Assembly: GCA_002424525.1 (NCBI GenBank) | Contig: DIKJ01000066.1 | Location: 1 to 17,542 of the forward strand | From: Bacteroidales bacterium UBA5621 | GTDB taxonomy: Bacteria > Bacteroidota > Bacteroidia > Bacteroidales > VadinHA17 | Length of the DNA: 17,542 nucleotides | Reading direction: 5' to 3' | Shown: piece by piece, positions 1-6,636 of the stretch | Layout of the letters: the number at the start of each line of letters is the position of its first letter | Numbering within the stretch: the stretch's first letter is position 1 | Notes under the pieces: model-generated | What the model saw: the letters and a program-made list of their open reading frames with translations, nothing else | The model's database searches: none | Told to the model about the DNA's origin: nothing | Translations under genes and position numbers: made by a program

Positions 1-1087
1 CCTGGAAGGTCAGGCTCCCGGGTTGACTGTCAAGTATATCCTTTTCAATCAGCGACTGCCTCGAACGGTTTACATTGGACGATGATCCCAGCCTGTATTT
101 TGAAATGACATCTGCAGAGGATAGAGCTTTCTCGCCTTCAATAATGGCTTTAAGAAGATTTATCTGGTTTGATGTAAGCGATTCGGTCAGTGTGGCAAAA
201 AGCAGGCTCAGCTGTGCCACAAGTGAATGGTGTGCCTCATGAATGGTAGCCACACTGCATCTTTTAATGCTCCTGAGCCACGACTGCTGTGATAGTTGCT
301 GAACATAATAAGGATGATTGTCGGTGAGAGTCACAATGAGCCTTGCCTCCTCTTCAGTGATCTGCTTTCCGGTGGAGCCGAACCTTTCCGTGATGAAGCC
401 GATCCATGAAGCTGTATCTATCTTTTCCAGGAACATTATCTCCCCGAACTTGTAAAAAGGCATCGTAGGATTTGTAAATACATCAAGCATCATGTGGCGC
501 TTGCTTCCATAAAGGCAATAAGCAACATCGCGGTGTTGCTGCCAGTGTGAACGAAGCCGCTTCTGTAAATAGAGGGGATCATCAAATTCCCTTAAATTCT
601 GGAACTCATCTATACAAATGATCACTTTTAATTTTTTGTCTGAAGCGATCTTCTGGGGAAGATCGAGTACCTCATCAGGATTCTGCTTTAGTTCCTTCCA
701 GTCAAAACTCAGTGAGAATTCACTTCCGGGGTCTGTACTCAGCACTATTTTGGGTGCGAGTTGCCTGAAGAATTTTTTTGCAGAACCAACTGCCTCATCC
801 CATCTGGTGGATGTCGATTTCAGGACCGACAGCGCAAGTGTTTCATAAAAATGCTCCTCGTTGCGGATATTAAACAGATCCACATGGCATATCCTTATCC
901 TGTTGTCTGAGGCAATGGTCTCTTCTGCCGCTTTTGCCACCAGCGAACTTTTTCCCCATCGCCGCGGGGAGATTATTATGGTATTTACAAGGGAAACGAA
1001 ATTTCTCCTGAGCTGGAGGGTCTCTTTTTCCCTGTCTGTGAAATTCTCGTCTCTTGCTATTCTCCCGAAAACGAAAGGTGTTTTCAT
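1..1087 (-). CDS. AAA+ / STAND-type ATPase (ATPase_2-like), C-terminus cut by window edge
   Basis: Reading the minus strand from ATG at 1087 gives an open frame of 362 codons that continues past base 1. An in-frame stop lies a few codons upstream of this ATG, so the start is well fixed. A P-loop reads SPRRWGKSSL (residues 40-49) and a Walker B strand reads KVIICIDEFQNL (about 154-165). The PRRxGK(S/T) form of Walker A is typical of the 'archaeal ATPase' (ATPase_2, PF01637) proteins common in Bacteroidota. The C-terminal portion (about 305-355) looks like a winged helix (SNQINLLKAI, then a basic segment), as in that family. No signal peptide or membrane segment is seen, so it should be cytoplasmic. 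Family members are usually about 370-400 residues, so little is missing. The cellular role of these ATPases is not established, and neighbours give no clue. It is divergent from the PQQ-propeller gene. Confidence 0.85.
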   Translation of the reverse strand, partial: MKTPFVFGRIARDENFTDREKETLQLRRNFVSLVNTIIISPRRWGKSSLVAKAAEETIASDNRIRICHVDLFNIRNEEHFYETLALSVLKSTSTRWDEAVGSAKKFFRQLAPKIVLSTDPGSEFSLSFDWKELKQNPDEVLDLPQKIASDKKLKVIICIDEFQNLREFDDPLYLQKRLRSHWQQHRDVAYCLYGSKRHMMLDVFTNPTMPFYKFGEIMFLEKIDTASWIGFITERFGSTGKQITEEEARLIVTLTDNHPYYVQQLSQQSWLRSIKRCSVATIHEAHHSLVAQLSLLFATLTESLTSNQINLLKAIIEGEKALSSADVISKYRLGSSSNVNRSRQSLIEKDILDSQPGSLTFQ

Positions 1088-1105
1088 AATATTGCATATT
1101 TAGCA

Positions 1106-1137
1106 CAAAAATATGAAACATTTTTGTTTGAAACAAA
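1106..1137 (-). promoter_or_regulatory. Bacteroidota-type promoter for the ATPase gene
   Basis: On the minus strand, TATTTTTG (bases 1113-1106) matches the Bacteroidota -7 consensus TAnnTTTG exactly. A TTTG (1137-1134) lies 20 bases upstream, within the usual spacing of the -33 element. Transcription would start near 1099, giving a leader of roughly a dozen bases before the ATG at 1087. The region is A/T-rich, so a chance match is possible, but both elements and their spacing agree. Confidence 0.55.
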
Positions 1138-1240
1138 TTTGTTACATGGATCTTGCGATCCTTAAAAAAAATCTCGATTGCACGATTCACTGTCGCATTA
1201 TTTAATGATATTTAGCATTCATTGTCATGAAAATTTAATA

Positions 1241-1260
1241 AGCAGTATATATTCACTGCT
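1241..1260. promoter_or_regulatory. Inverted repeat upstream of the PQQ-propeller gene
   Basis: AGCAGT (1241-1246) and ACTGCT (1255-1260) form a perfect 6-base inverted repeat with an 8-base A/T spacer. It ends 17 bases before the ATG at 1278. It could be an operator for a dimeric regulator or a small hairpin in the 5' leader. No clear TAnnTTTG box is visible for the plus-strand gene; TATATTCA overlaps the repeat. Confidence 0.3.
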
Positions 1261-1277
1261 CATTAAAACACATATCT

Positions 1278-2561
1278 ATGAAGCTTTTCCGTTTTATCCC
1301 GTTGCTGCTTGTCATTATTTCTAATTCTGTTTTGTCGCAGACCGGAAGTGGCTATAGAAATAACTGGCCCGCCTGGCGCGGACCACTTGCCAATGGTATA
1401 GCTCCAGAAAGTAATCCCCCCGTCTCCTGGAGCGAGAGTACCAATATAAAATGGAGAACCGCGATACCCGGGAAAGGATTTTCAACCCCTATAGTCTGGG
1501 CCAGATATGTCTTTGTTACAACGGCCATACCAAAAGAGGGCGTCCCTGAATCAGAAATGATGCCATATATATTTAAGGTTATTGCGCTGAACCGTGCCGA
1601 TGGGAAGATCTTATGGGAGAAGACCGTAGCAGAAGAAGAGGTTCCGGATCGTATTCATCAGACGGCAAGCCATATATCCAATTCATCTGTTACAGATGGT
1701 AAGTATCTTTATGCGTATTTTGGATCAAGGGGTCTGTTCTGTCTCGATTTTACGGGAAACATAATATGGAAAAGGGATTTCGGACAAATGCAGAAAAGAA
1801 ATAATTTCGGTGAGGGATCCTCTCCTGCGCTTTACGGCAATAAAATTGTTGTGCAATGGGATCATGAAGGGCAGTCTGAAATATTTTGTGTGGATAAGAG
1901 TACCGGAAAGGATCTCTGGAAAAAAGAACGGGATGAACCTTCATCATGGTCTACTCCGTTTATTCTGGAATATAACGGGAAGGTTCAGGTTATAACTACT
2001 GCATCAAATAAAGTACGCAGCTATAACCTGGATAATGGTGATCTTATATGGGAATGCAGCGGCTTAACCGGTAATGTTACACCCAATGCTGTTTTTGGAG
2101 ACGGAATTCTATATATAATGAGCGGTCATAGGGGTTTCGCTCTTCTGGCTATCAGGATGGCTGATGCAAAAGGTGACATTACGGGGTCAAACTCAATTGT
2201 ATGGTCAGCGAATGTAAACACTCCGTATGTTCCATCGCCCCTTCTTGTTAACAAGAGGCTTTATTTCCTCAGGGTAAACAGTGGTGCTATATCATGCCTG
2301 GATGCCGCAACCGGGAAAGTCCATTATGGAATGGAAATGCTTGCAAACCTTGGAGTAGTATACAATTCTCCGGTTTATGCCAGTGGCAGGATATATCAGC
2401 TCGGTGGTACAGGACTCACCTACACTTTAAAAGATGGTCCCGGGCTGGAAATTATTTCAGAAAACCAGCTGGATGACTCTTTTGCCGCCTCACCGGCAAT
2501 AGCAGGTGATGAAATATTCCTCAGGGGACAAAAATTCGTCTACTGCATTGCCGAAGATTAA
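1278..2561 (+). CDS. Secreted PQQ-like beta-propeller repeat protein
   Basis: A 427-residue protein starts with a Sec signal peptide (MKLFRF, then a hydrophobic stretch, with likely cleavage after SVLS at residue 20), so it acts in the periplasm or at the outer membrane. The mature N-terminus has the NWPAWRGP motif typical of PQQ_2/BamB-like 'WRGP' propeller proteins of Bacteroidota and Planctomycetes. Repeated blades end in the sequence type xALNxxDGKxLW: about residues 100-116 (ALNRADGKILWEKT), 160-168 (GNIIWKRDF), 206-216 (DKSTGKDLWKK), 250-260 (NLDNGDLIWEC) and 341-350 (DAATGKVHYG). The family folds as an eight-bladed propeller; whether this one binds PQQ is not shown, and no dehydrogenase cytochrome domain is present. 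The function is probably binding or scaffolding rather than a known enzyme step. It stands alone on its strand. Confidence 0.85.
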   Translation: MKLFRFIPLLLVIISNSVLSQTGSGYRNNWPAWRGPLANGIAPESNPPVSWSESTNIKWRTAIPGKGFSTPIVWARYVFVTTAIPKEGVPESEMMPYIFKVIALNRADGKILWEKTVAEEEVPDRIHQTASHISNSSVTDGKYLYAYFGSRGLFCLDFTGNIIWKRDFGQMQKRNNFGEGSSPALYGNKIVVQWDHEGQSEIFCVDKSTGKDLWKKERDEPSSWSTPFILEYNGKVQVITTASNKVRSYNLDNGDLIWECSGLTGNVTPNAVFGDGILYIMSGHRGFALLAIRMADAKGDITGSNSIVWSANVNTPYVPSPLLVNKRLYFLRVNSGAISCLDAATGKVHYGMEMLANLGVVYNSPVYASGRIYQLGGTGLTYTLKDGPGLEIISENQLDDSFAASPAIAGDEIFLRGQKFVYCIAED

Positions 2562-2653
2562 TGTGCTGAGCCAGGTCCTTTTACATATTCTTCCCGCATC
2601 CCGGGCATGACCTTTGGCTTTCGGGCTGGCTGGCATGTTAAAGTTTGTAATAA

Positions 2654-2833
2654 TGTTTGTTAAAGAGGATCGGTATAAAGAATGCGGTTGAGTTAAAAGC
2701 TGAAGTTAAAAAGCACCTTAAGAATACCGACCTGATAACAAAAACCAATGATTTTGAACACTTGCTGTTCAATAAAGAAAACAACGTACGTATACTCAGA
2801 TTTGAAGAATTCTTTGATGAGACTATTCTATAA
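2654..2833 (+). pseudogene. Start-less 3' gene remnant, family not recognised
   Basis: An in-frame stop at 2651-2653 is followed by 59 codons without any ATG, ending at TAA 2831-2833. The peptide is charged and protein-like, with segments VELKAEVKKHL, DLITKTNDFEHLLF and RILRFEEFFDE, and reads like the helical C-terminus of a longer protein. Just upstream, ATG at 2653 in another frame gives MFVKEDRYKECG and then a stop, so a frameshift may separate the two pieces. I cannot assign the family; the C-terminus of a nucleotidyltransferase-type toxin is only a weak guess. Its end overlaps the tail of the damaged GH10 frame on the opposite strand, so two broken genes meet here. Confidence 0.35.
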
Positions 2834-3541
2834 GGAAGTTAAAAGACTCCTTCATCAGTGCATGGGGCAGTGTAATAAATTCCCCGGATATCAGACTGAT
2901 AAAATCTTTCTTTTCCCTGAACAAGTCGAAAGCCATTCTGTAAAAGTCTATCTGCTTCTGCTCTCTTTCAGGAGTGAATCCCATATTGATCGTGTCATTT
3001 CTCGATGCAAATATTGATACATCAAGCTCAGTTATCTGTATTTCCAGACCCAGGGAGAAGAATCTATCAATTGATTCCCTGATTTCCTGAGCGGGGGGAT
3101 TACTGATATTCCAATGACCCTGAAGTCCTACACCATGCACCGGTCTGGTTATGCCAGCAAAGTGTGTGACCGCGTACTTTCATTCCATTTGCCTGTGCAA
3201 AGTCAACAATCAGGTCCGCATGATCCCAGAAATACCTGTTCTCTTCAGGGTGTATCGGACCTGGTTTCATAGCATTTTCAGCAGTGAGACTGTTAAAATG
3301 TTTCCTGATCATTTCTGCCTGATCTCCCTCGAAAGAATTTGGTACCACAGCCACTCCGACTGGAAAATATCCCATATAGAAGTCTTTCAGGCCTTTAAGA
3401 CTATCTGATTCAACTAAAGCCTTTTCTCTGCCGCAACCCCCGCAGCTGCTCACTAAAAGGATAACAACATGCCTCAAAGTCCCTGCGCGGAACAGGGAGA
3501 AGAGAAGAAGCAGAAAAAGGCTAATATGAAAAAAACGGCAT
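2823..3541 (-). pseudogene. Degraded GH10 endo-beta-1,4-xylanase
   Basis: Two minus-strand frames carry separate parts of a GH10 xylanase. The N-terminal part (3477-3100 as an open frame) has GYFPVGVAVVP, the segment FNSLTAENAMKP and KVRGHTLCWHNQT, all GH10 core landmarks. The second part (3140-2823) resumes at HGVGLQGHW and carries the nucleophile motif EIQITELDVS. The region between HNQT and HGVGLQ, roughly 110 residues in the family and including the acid/base motif (WDVVNEA type), is absent; the junction lies at about 3138-3146 and shifts the frame. After DLFREKKDFI (about 2898) the expected WG strand and C-terminus are also missing. The N-terminus shows a third fault: ATG at 3541 reads MPFFSY and then stops, but removing one base from the A7 run at 3529-3535 would join it to a hydrophobic leader and the lipobox-like LLVSSC. 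The TTG at 3477 is therefore unlikely to be a real start. It cannot be catalytic. An intact CE15 esterase acting on the same polymer lies downstream. Confidence 0.85.
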
Positions 3542-3587
3542 GGCAGACCACTTTAAGCCGGTCAGATGTTCATAGATATAAGCCACA

Positions 3588-4913
3588 TTATTTCCAGCCT
3601 TTTACGGCAGCCATCTGTTTTGGTATCAGGTAAAGGGTCGACAAACTTTTACCGGCGATAAAAGCTATTGAAGCAGCGACCACGCCGACAAGATTCAGGT
3701 ATACAACACACACGAGCAACACCACAATTATCGCGATAAGCTCTAATGCTGTTGCCACTGAGATTGGGCCCGTTGTGCCGTCTATTATAAGGGTGGATCT
3801 CTGGAAGTTCAGCAGGACCGTAAGCGCCGGCAGAAGAATCATTATCTTCAGGGGCAGATAGGAGAGACCAGTAAGTTCCGTACTCAGGCCGGATATGTTG
3901 ATAAACCATAAATCAGTCAGGGGGGTGAAAGCCAGCACGGATATCAGGACCGTTACCATTATCCCAAGGTATACAGCAAAATTCCTCAATACCCTGTAGT
4001 TCTGTTTTTTCTCACCGATCAGGGCAATATTCACCTCCTGGTAGGACAATCCCAGACTTCTGAAAATAAATACCAGCGAACTCACAACAGGCAGGACAGC
4101 CAGCGACTCCACTGCCATATAGCTCCTGCCAAGGAAGAATGTAACGAACGGATGCACGCCAAGTGACAGGATTGAGGTTAATGCAAGAGGATAATAAAAC
4201 TTTGTGATTGATCGCAGGCTAAGATTGCCATTCCTGATATCTTCCTTCTGAAGCAGATCCTTCAGAGTGCGTGAAACCATAATCCTGGTTGCTACTGCTT
4301 CACACAGGACGGCCAGCGACATCGCTCCTGCACCAACGTATGCCCCTTCCACTCCTGCAGTGTAAAGAACCAAACCCACGACCACAATAACTGAGAGGCG
4401 GACCAGGGTACCGTAAGTTACCCGTCTCGTGAGATTATTCCTGATAAGAATGCCCTGGTAGAACCTCCTGTAACCTATCGATGCGGCCCAGGGAAGAAAA
4501 ATAACAAGTGAAATATGGGCAAGCCTAGCAACATCTTCAGGCACTTCCATGAGACGGACAACAATGTAATTAAATACCGGAGGAATGAGTATGATAAGCT
4601 GGATACCGGTAATGCCCGCATTAAGGATATCTGTAAAGCGTTTCAGCTTCTTATAGGAATGGCGCCCCGTGGCAAGTGCCGTGGAGGCACTCATAAGCAT
4701 TATTATGGGAGATTCAATCAGCATGGCAAACGACCCTGCTATCCCAAAGGCGGCCAGGTTGAATTTTGCGTCATTCAACCGGGCAATAAAAGCAATGAGG
4801 ATTGGCTGTTCAAAGGCCATCATCAGCCAGGTAAGCGCCAGGGGTACCCAGAAAAGAGAAATCCTCCGATATGTCAGCTTCCCGATCGTATCCACGATTT
4901 TTGAAAGTTGCAA
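3588..4913 (-). CDS. MOP/MATE-fold membrane transporter, ANKH-like
   Basis: A 441-residue protein of about 12 hydrophobic segments, arranged as two halves (about 17-215 and 230-435), fits the MOP (MATE/flippase) superfamily. Compared from memory, landmarks fall in the same order as in animal ANKH: FWVPLALTWLMMAFEQ near the start (ANKH FLVPLGI..AIDFGEQ), an A(S/F)YG/FG turn soon after, PLALTSIL at the start of the second half (ANKH WWPLALIL), then FTPLTDLWF, LPLKIMILLPALTV and the final LVGVVAASI. I therefore infer an ANKH-type (PF07260) rather than drug-efflux MATE protein; ANKH exports ATP, citrate and related anions, but the bacterial substrate is unknown. The 4913 start is a TTG inside a perfect -7 box, so GTG at 4895 (VDTIGKLTYRR) is a better start, leaving 435 residues and the first membrane segment intact. 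It is a single gene, divergent from hipB. Confidence 0.75.
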   Translation of the reverse strand: MQLSKIVDTIGKLTYRRISLFWVPLALTWLMMAFEQPILIAFIARLNDAKFNLAAFGIAGSFAMLIESPIIMLMSASTALATGRHSYKKLKRFTDILNAGITGIQLIILIPPVFNYIVVRLMEVPEDVARLAHISLVIFLPWAASIGYRRFYQGILIRNNLTRRVTYGTLVRLSVIVVVGLVLYTAGVEGAYVGAGAMSLAVLCEAVATRIMVSRTLKDLLQKEDIRNGNLSLRSITKFYYPLALTSILSLGVHPFVTFFLGRSYMAVESLAVLPVVSSLVFIFRSLGLSYQEVNIALIGEKKQNYRVLRNFAVYLGIMVTVLISVLAFTPLTDLWFINISGLSTELTGLSYLPLKIMILLPALTVLLNFQRSTLIIDGTTGPISVATALELIAIIVVLLVCVVYLNLVGVVAASIAFIAGKSLSTLYLIPKQMAAVKGWK

Positions 4914-4918
4914 AGATA
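4911..4918 (-). promoter_or_regulatory. -7 box of the ANKH-like transporter gene
   Basis: The minus strand reads TATCTTTG, a perfect TAnnTTTG. A TTTG (4947-4944) lies 25 bases upstream, a little wider than usual. The expected transcript start near 4904 is downstream of the TTG at 4913, which argues that translation starts later, probably at GTG 4895. Confidence 0.4.
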
Positions 4919-5086
4919 GCTATTTATTAATGAGAAGGGCGAGCAAAAAAGGAGGCAGGAAAATTAAAGTTGCCGCTATAGCAGTAATATTTAATTCTGA
5001 TTCTTAAATTGATTACATGAAGTTGATTTTTAGCTGCCAAAACAGTAAAAATATCTGATTTGCTTGCGTAATTGAAGGAATTTGCT

Positions 5087-5108
5087 TATTTTTACCGTTA
5101 TAAAGGTA
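5087..5108 (+). promoter_or_regulatory. Putative hipBST promoter and HipB operator
   Basis: TACC (5093-5096) and GGTA (5105-5108) form an inverted repeat with an 8-base spacer, ending 4 bases before the hipB ATG. The geometry is that of the E. coli HipB operator, TATCC-N8-GGATA as recalled. Immediately upstream and overlapping is TATTTTTA (5087-5094), one mismatch from the -7 consensus, with TTGC 19 bases before it. A dimeric HTH protein bound here would cover the -7 box and the transcript start, giving the usual autorepression of a toxin-antitoxin operon. Half-sites are only 4 bases, so binding is inference. Confidence 0.45.
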
Positions 5109-5112
5109 TATT

Positions 5113-5328
5113 ATGGTTCAGTCACGAAATATAGCAGATGCTGTAAAAATGCATCGTAAAGCGGCTGGATTAAGTCGTGTGCGCCTGGCAGAGATGGCCG
5201 GTGTAGGTAAAACTGTTATTTATGATATTGAAAAGGGAAAGGAGAGTGTCCAGCTTGATACTTTACGAAAGATACTTAAGGTTTTGAATATTAAAATCAC
5301 ATTAACAAGCCCATTGATGGACAGTTAA
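5113..5328 (+). CDS. hipB: HipB-like HTH antitoxin/repressor
   Basis: A 71-residue XRE/Cro-type DNA-binding protein. Residues about 6-60 form the five-helix HTH_3 domain, with SRVRLAEMAGVGKTVIYDIEKG (21-42) covering helix 2, the turn and the recognition helix, followed by SVQLDTLRKILKVLNI. This last segment is typical of HipB/y4mF-type regulators. The short C-terminal tail (TLTSPLMDS) leaves no extra domain. It is first in a three-gene operon with a 14-base gap to hipS. By family it should bind the operator and repress the operon, and form a complex with the kinase. In described HipBST systems HipS, not HipB, is the main neutraliser of the toxin. Confidence 0.85.
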   Translation: MVQSRNIADAVKMHRKAAGLSRVRLAEMAGVGKTVIYDIEKGKESVQLDTLRKILKVLNIKITLTSPLMDS

Positions 5329-5342
5329 AGTTAGCATGGAAA

Positions 5343-5657
5343 ATGAGAAAGGCGAAGGTGTATGTCAGGGGAATTGAGGCAGGTATTCTGACCGAGGTCG
5401 GAAATAATAAGGAATATGTATTTGAATATCTCATTGAATATAATGGCCTTGATATTTCCATCACGATGCCAAAGAAACTTAAGGTTTATAAGTTCGATAA
5501 ATTCCCGCCATTTTTCGATGGGCTTCTGCCTGAGGGTTATCAACTCGAAGGTTTGTTAAAAATCAAAAAGATTGACAGGAAGGATCACTTCTCCCAACTT
5601 ATGGCAGTTGGAGATGACATGGTCGGAACTGTAACCGTAAAAGAGATATCAGCATGA
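5343..5657 (+). CDS. hipS: HipS-like stand-alone HipA N1 domain (antitoxin)
   Basis: A 104-residue protein corresponds only to the N-terminal subdomain 1 of HipA (couple_hipA type). It carries the hallmark FFDGLLPEG (57-65) followed by DHFSQLMAVGDDMVGTVTV (81-99), a match to the GDxxGAV-type end of that subdomain. In HipA this region is fused to the kinase; here it ends with its own TGA, which overlaps the ATG of the kinase gene as ATGA (5654-5657), indicating translational coupling. This is the organisation of hipS in HipBST systems, where HipS binds HipT and acts as antitoxin. The ATG at 5336 is out of frame, so 5343 is the start. Confidence 0.85.
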   Translation: MRKAKVYVRGIEAGILTEVGNNKEYVFEYLIEYNGLDISITMPKKLKVYKFDKFPPFFDGLLPEGYQLEGLLKIKKIDRKDHFSQLMAVGDDMVGTVTVKEISA

Positions 5658-6586
5658 ACCTTTGTCCGATCACATATACACCTTGTGGTCAGGAGCGGTA
5701 CAACGAGGCGGGCCTTAAGCTGTTGGACTCCAGGCTGAAGCGGCTCAATGACCTTGAATATACAGCCGAGGAGCAACGAAAAGAAGCTTTCCTCCGTGCA
5801 TCGAAAATGTCAATTCAGGGAGTCCAGCCGAAGTTAAGTGCTGTATTAAGCATCAAAGATGAAAAATTCAACGTTGTAGATAAAGGCGGTAGATATATCC
5901 TTAAGCCCCAGCACGAGATTTTTCAGCAATTGCCGGAGAATGAGGACCTCACAATGAGACTGGCCGGTGAGATCGGACTGGAAATTCCGTTACATGGTCT
6001 CTTATGGTCAAAGGATAAAACATTAACCTATTTCATCAGGCGTTTTGACAGAAAAGGACAGAAGGATAAAATTCCTGTTGAAGACTTCGCGCAACTGGCT
6101 GGTTTAAGCAGGGATACAAAATATGACTACAGTATGGAAAAAATAGTCAGGCTGATCGATGAATATTGCACATTCCCTGCAATCGAGAAAGTTAGATTCT
6201 TCAAACTCGTCATATTTAATTTTTTGACTGGCAACGAAGATTCACATCTTAAAAACTTCTCCATTATAACTGATGATAATCGGGTAAGGTTATCTCCCTG
6301 TTACGATCTGGTGAATTCCACAATCGAATATCGTCATCAGGATGAAGAAATAGCCCTGCCGTTGAAAGGCAGGAAGAAAAAGTTGACCCGCAACATTTTG
6401 GTTGACTATTTTGGTATTGGGCGATGTGAATTATCCTATAAAAGTATTGAAAGAGTTCTGTCATCAATTTCTTCAGCGATCCCCCGGTGGAAGAATCTGA
6501 TCGATGTCAGTTTTCTGTCAGAAGAAATGAAAGGAAAATACATTAATTTACTGGATGAACGTCTGGCAACCCTGAAAATTCAATGA
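5654..6586 (+). CDS. hipT: HipT-like serine/threonine kinase toxin (HipA core)
   Basis: A 310-residue HipA-family kinase without the N1 subdomain. The N-terminus CPITYTPCG followed by EAGLKLLDSRLKRL is the usual start of stand-alone HipA-C kinases. The glycine-rich loop is KMSIQGVQPKLSA (51-63); Ser53 is in the position that is autophosphorylated in HipT/HipA proteins. The ATP-binding lysine is in YILKPQ (Lys84). The catalytic loop is GNEDSHLKNFS (193-203; Asp196, Asn201) and the DFG-like metal site is SPCYDLVNS (Asp218). All expected catalytic residues are present, so the toxin looks active. E. coli HipA phosphorylates glutamyl-tRNA synthetase and EPEC HipT the tryptophanyl enzyme; the target here is unknown. 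It is coupled to hipS by the ATGA overlap and ends 50 bases before the CE15 gene. Confidence 0.88.
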   Translation: MNLCPITYTPCGQERYNEAGLKLLDSRLKRLNDLEYTAEEQRKEAFLRASKMSIQGVQPKLSAVLSIKDEKFNVVDKGGRYILKPQHEIFQQLPENEDLTMRLAGEIGLEIPLHGLLWSKDKTLTYFIRRFDRKGQKDKIPVEDFAQLAGLSRDTKYDYSMEKIVRLIDEYCTFPAIEKVRFFKLVIFNFLTGNEDSHLKNFSIITDDNRVRLSPCYDLVNSTIEYRHQDEEIALPLKGRKKKLTRNILVDYFGIGRCELSYKSIERVLSSISSAIPRWKNLIDVSFLSEEMKGKYINLLDERLATLKIQ

Positions 6587-6636
6587 TAATATTACATCAG
6601 TGGTTACAGGATACTATAATTTAAAACCTAACCGCC

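Noticed and set aside
2748..3408. Plus-strand frames across the GH10 region
   Set aside because: They run opposite the GH10 segments, carry no domain, and are shadows.
4515..5007. Plus-strand frames opposite the start of the ANKH-like transporter
   Set aside because: They are antisense to conserved membrane segments and show no features of their own.
4989..5009. ATTTAA-N9-TTAAAT inverted repeat upstream of hipB
   Set aside because: It consists only of A and T in an A/T-rich gap and lies about 100 bases from the start, so it is likely chance.
5343..6586. A single hipA gene split by a sequencing frameshift
   Set aside because: The kinase frame has its own ATG and the usual N-terminus of stand-alone HipA-C proteins (CPITY), and the ATGA overlap is a normal coupled junction. 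The split agrees with known HipBST organisation.
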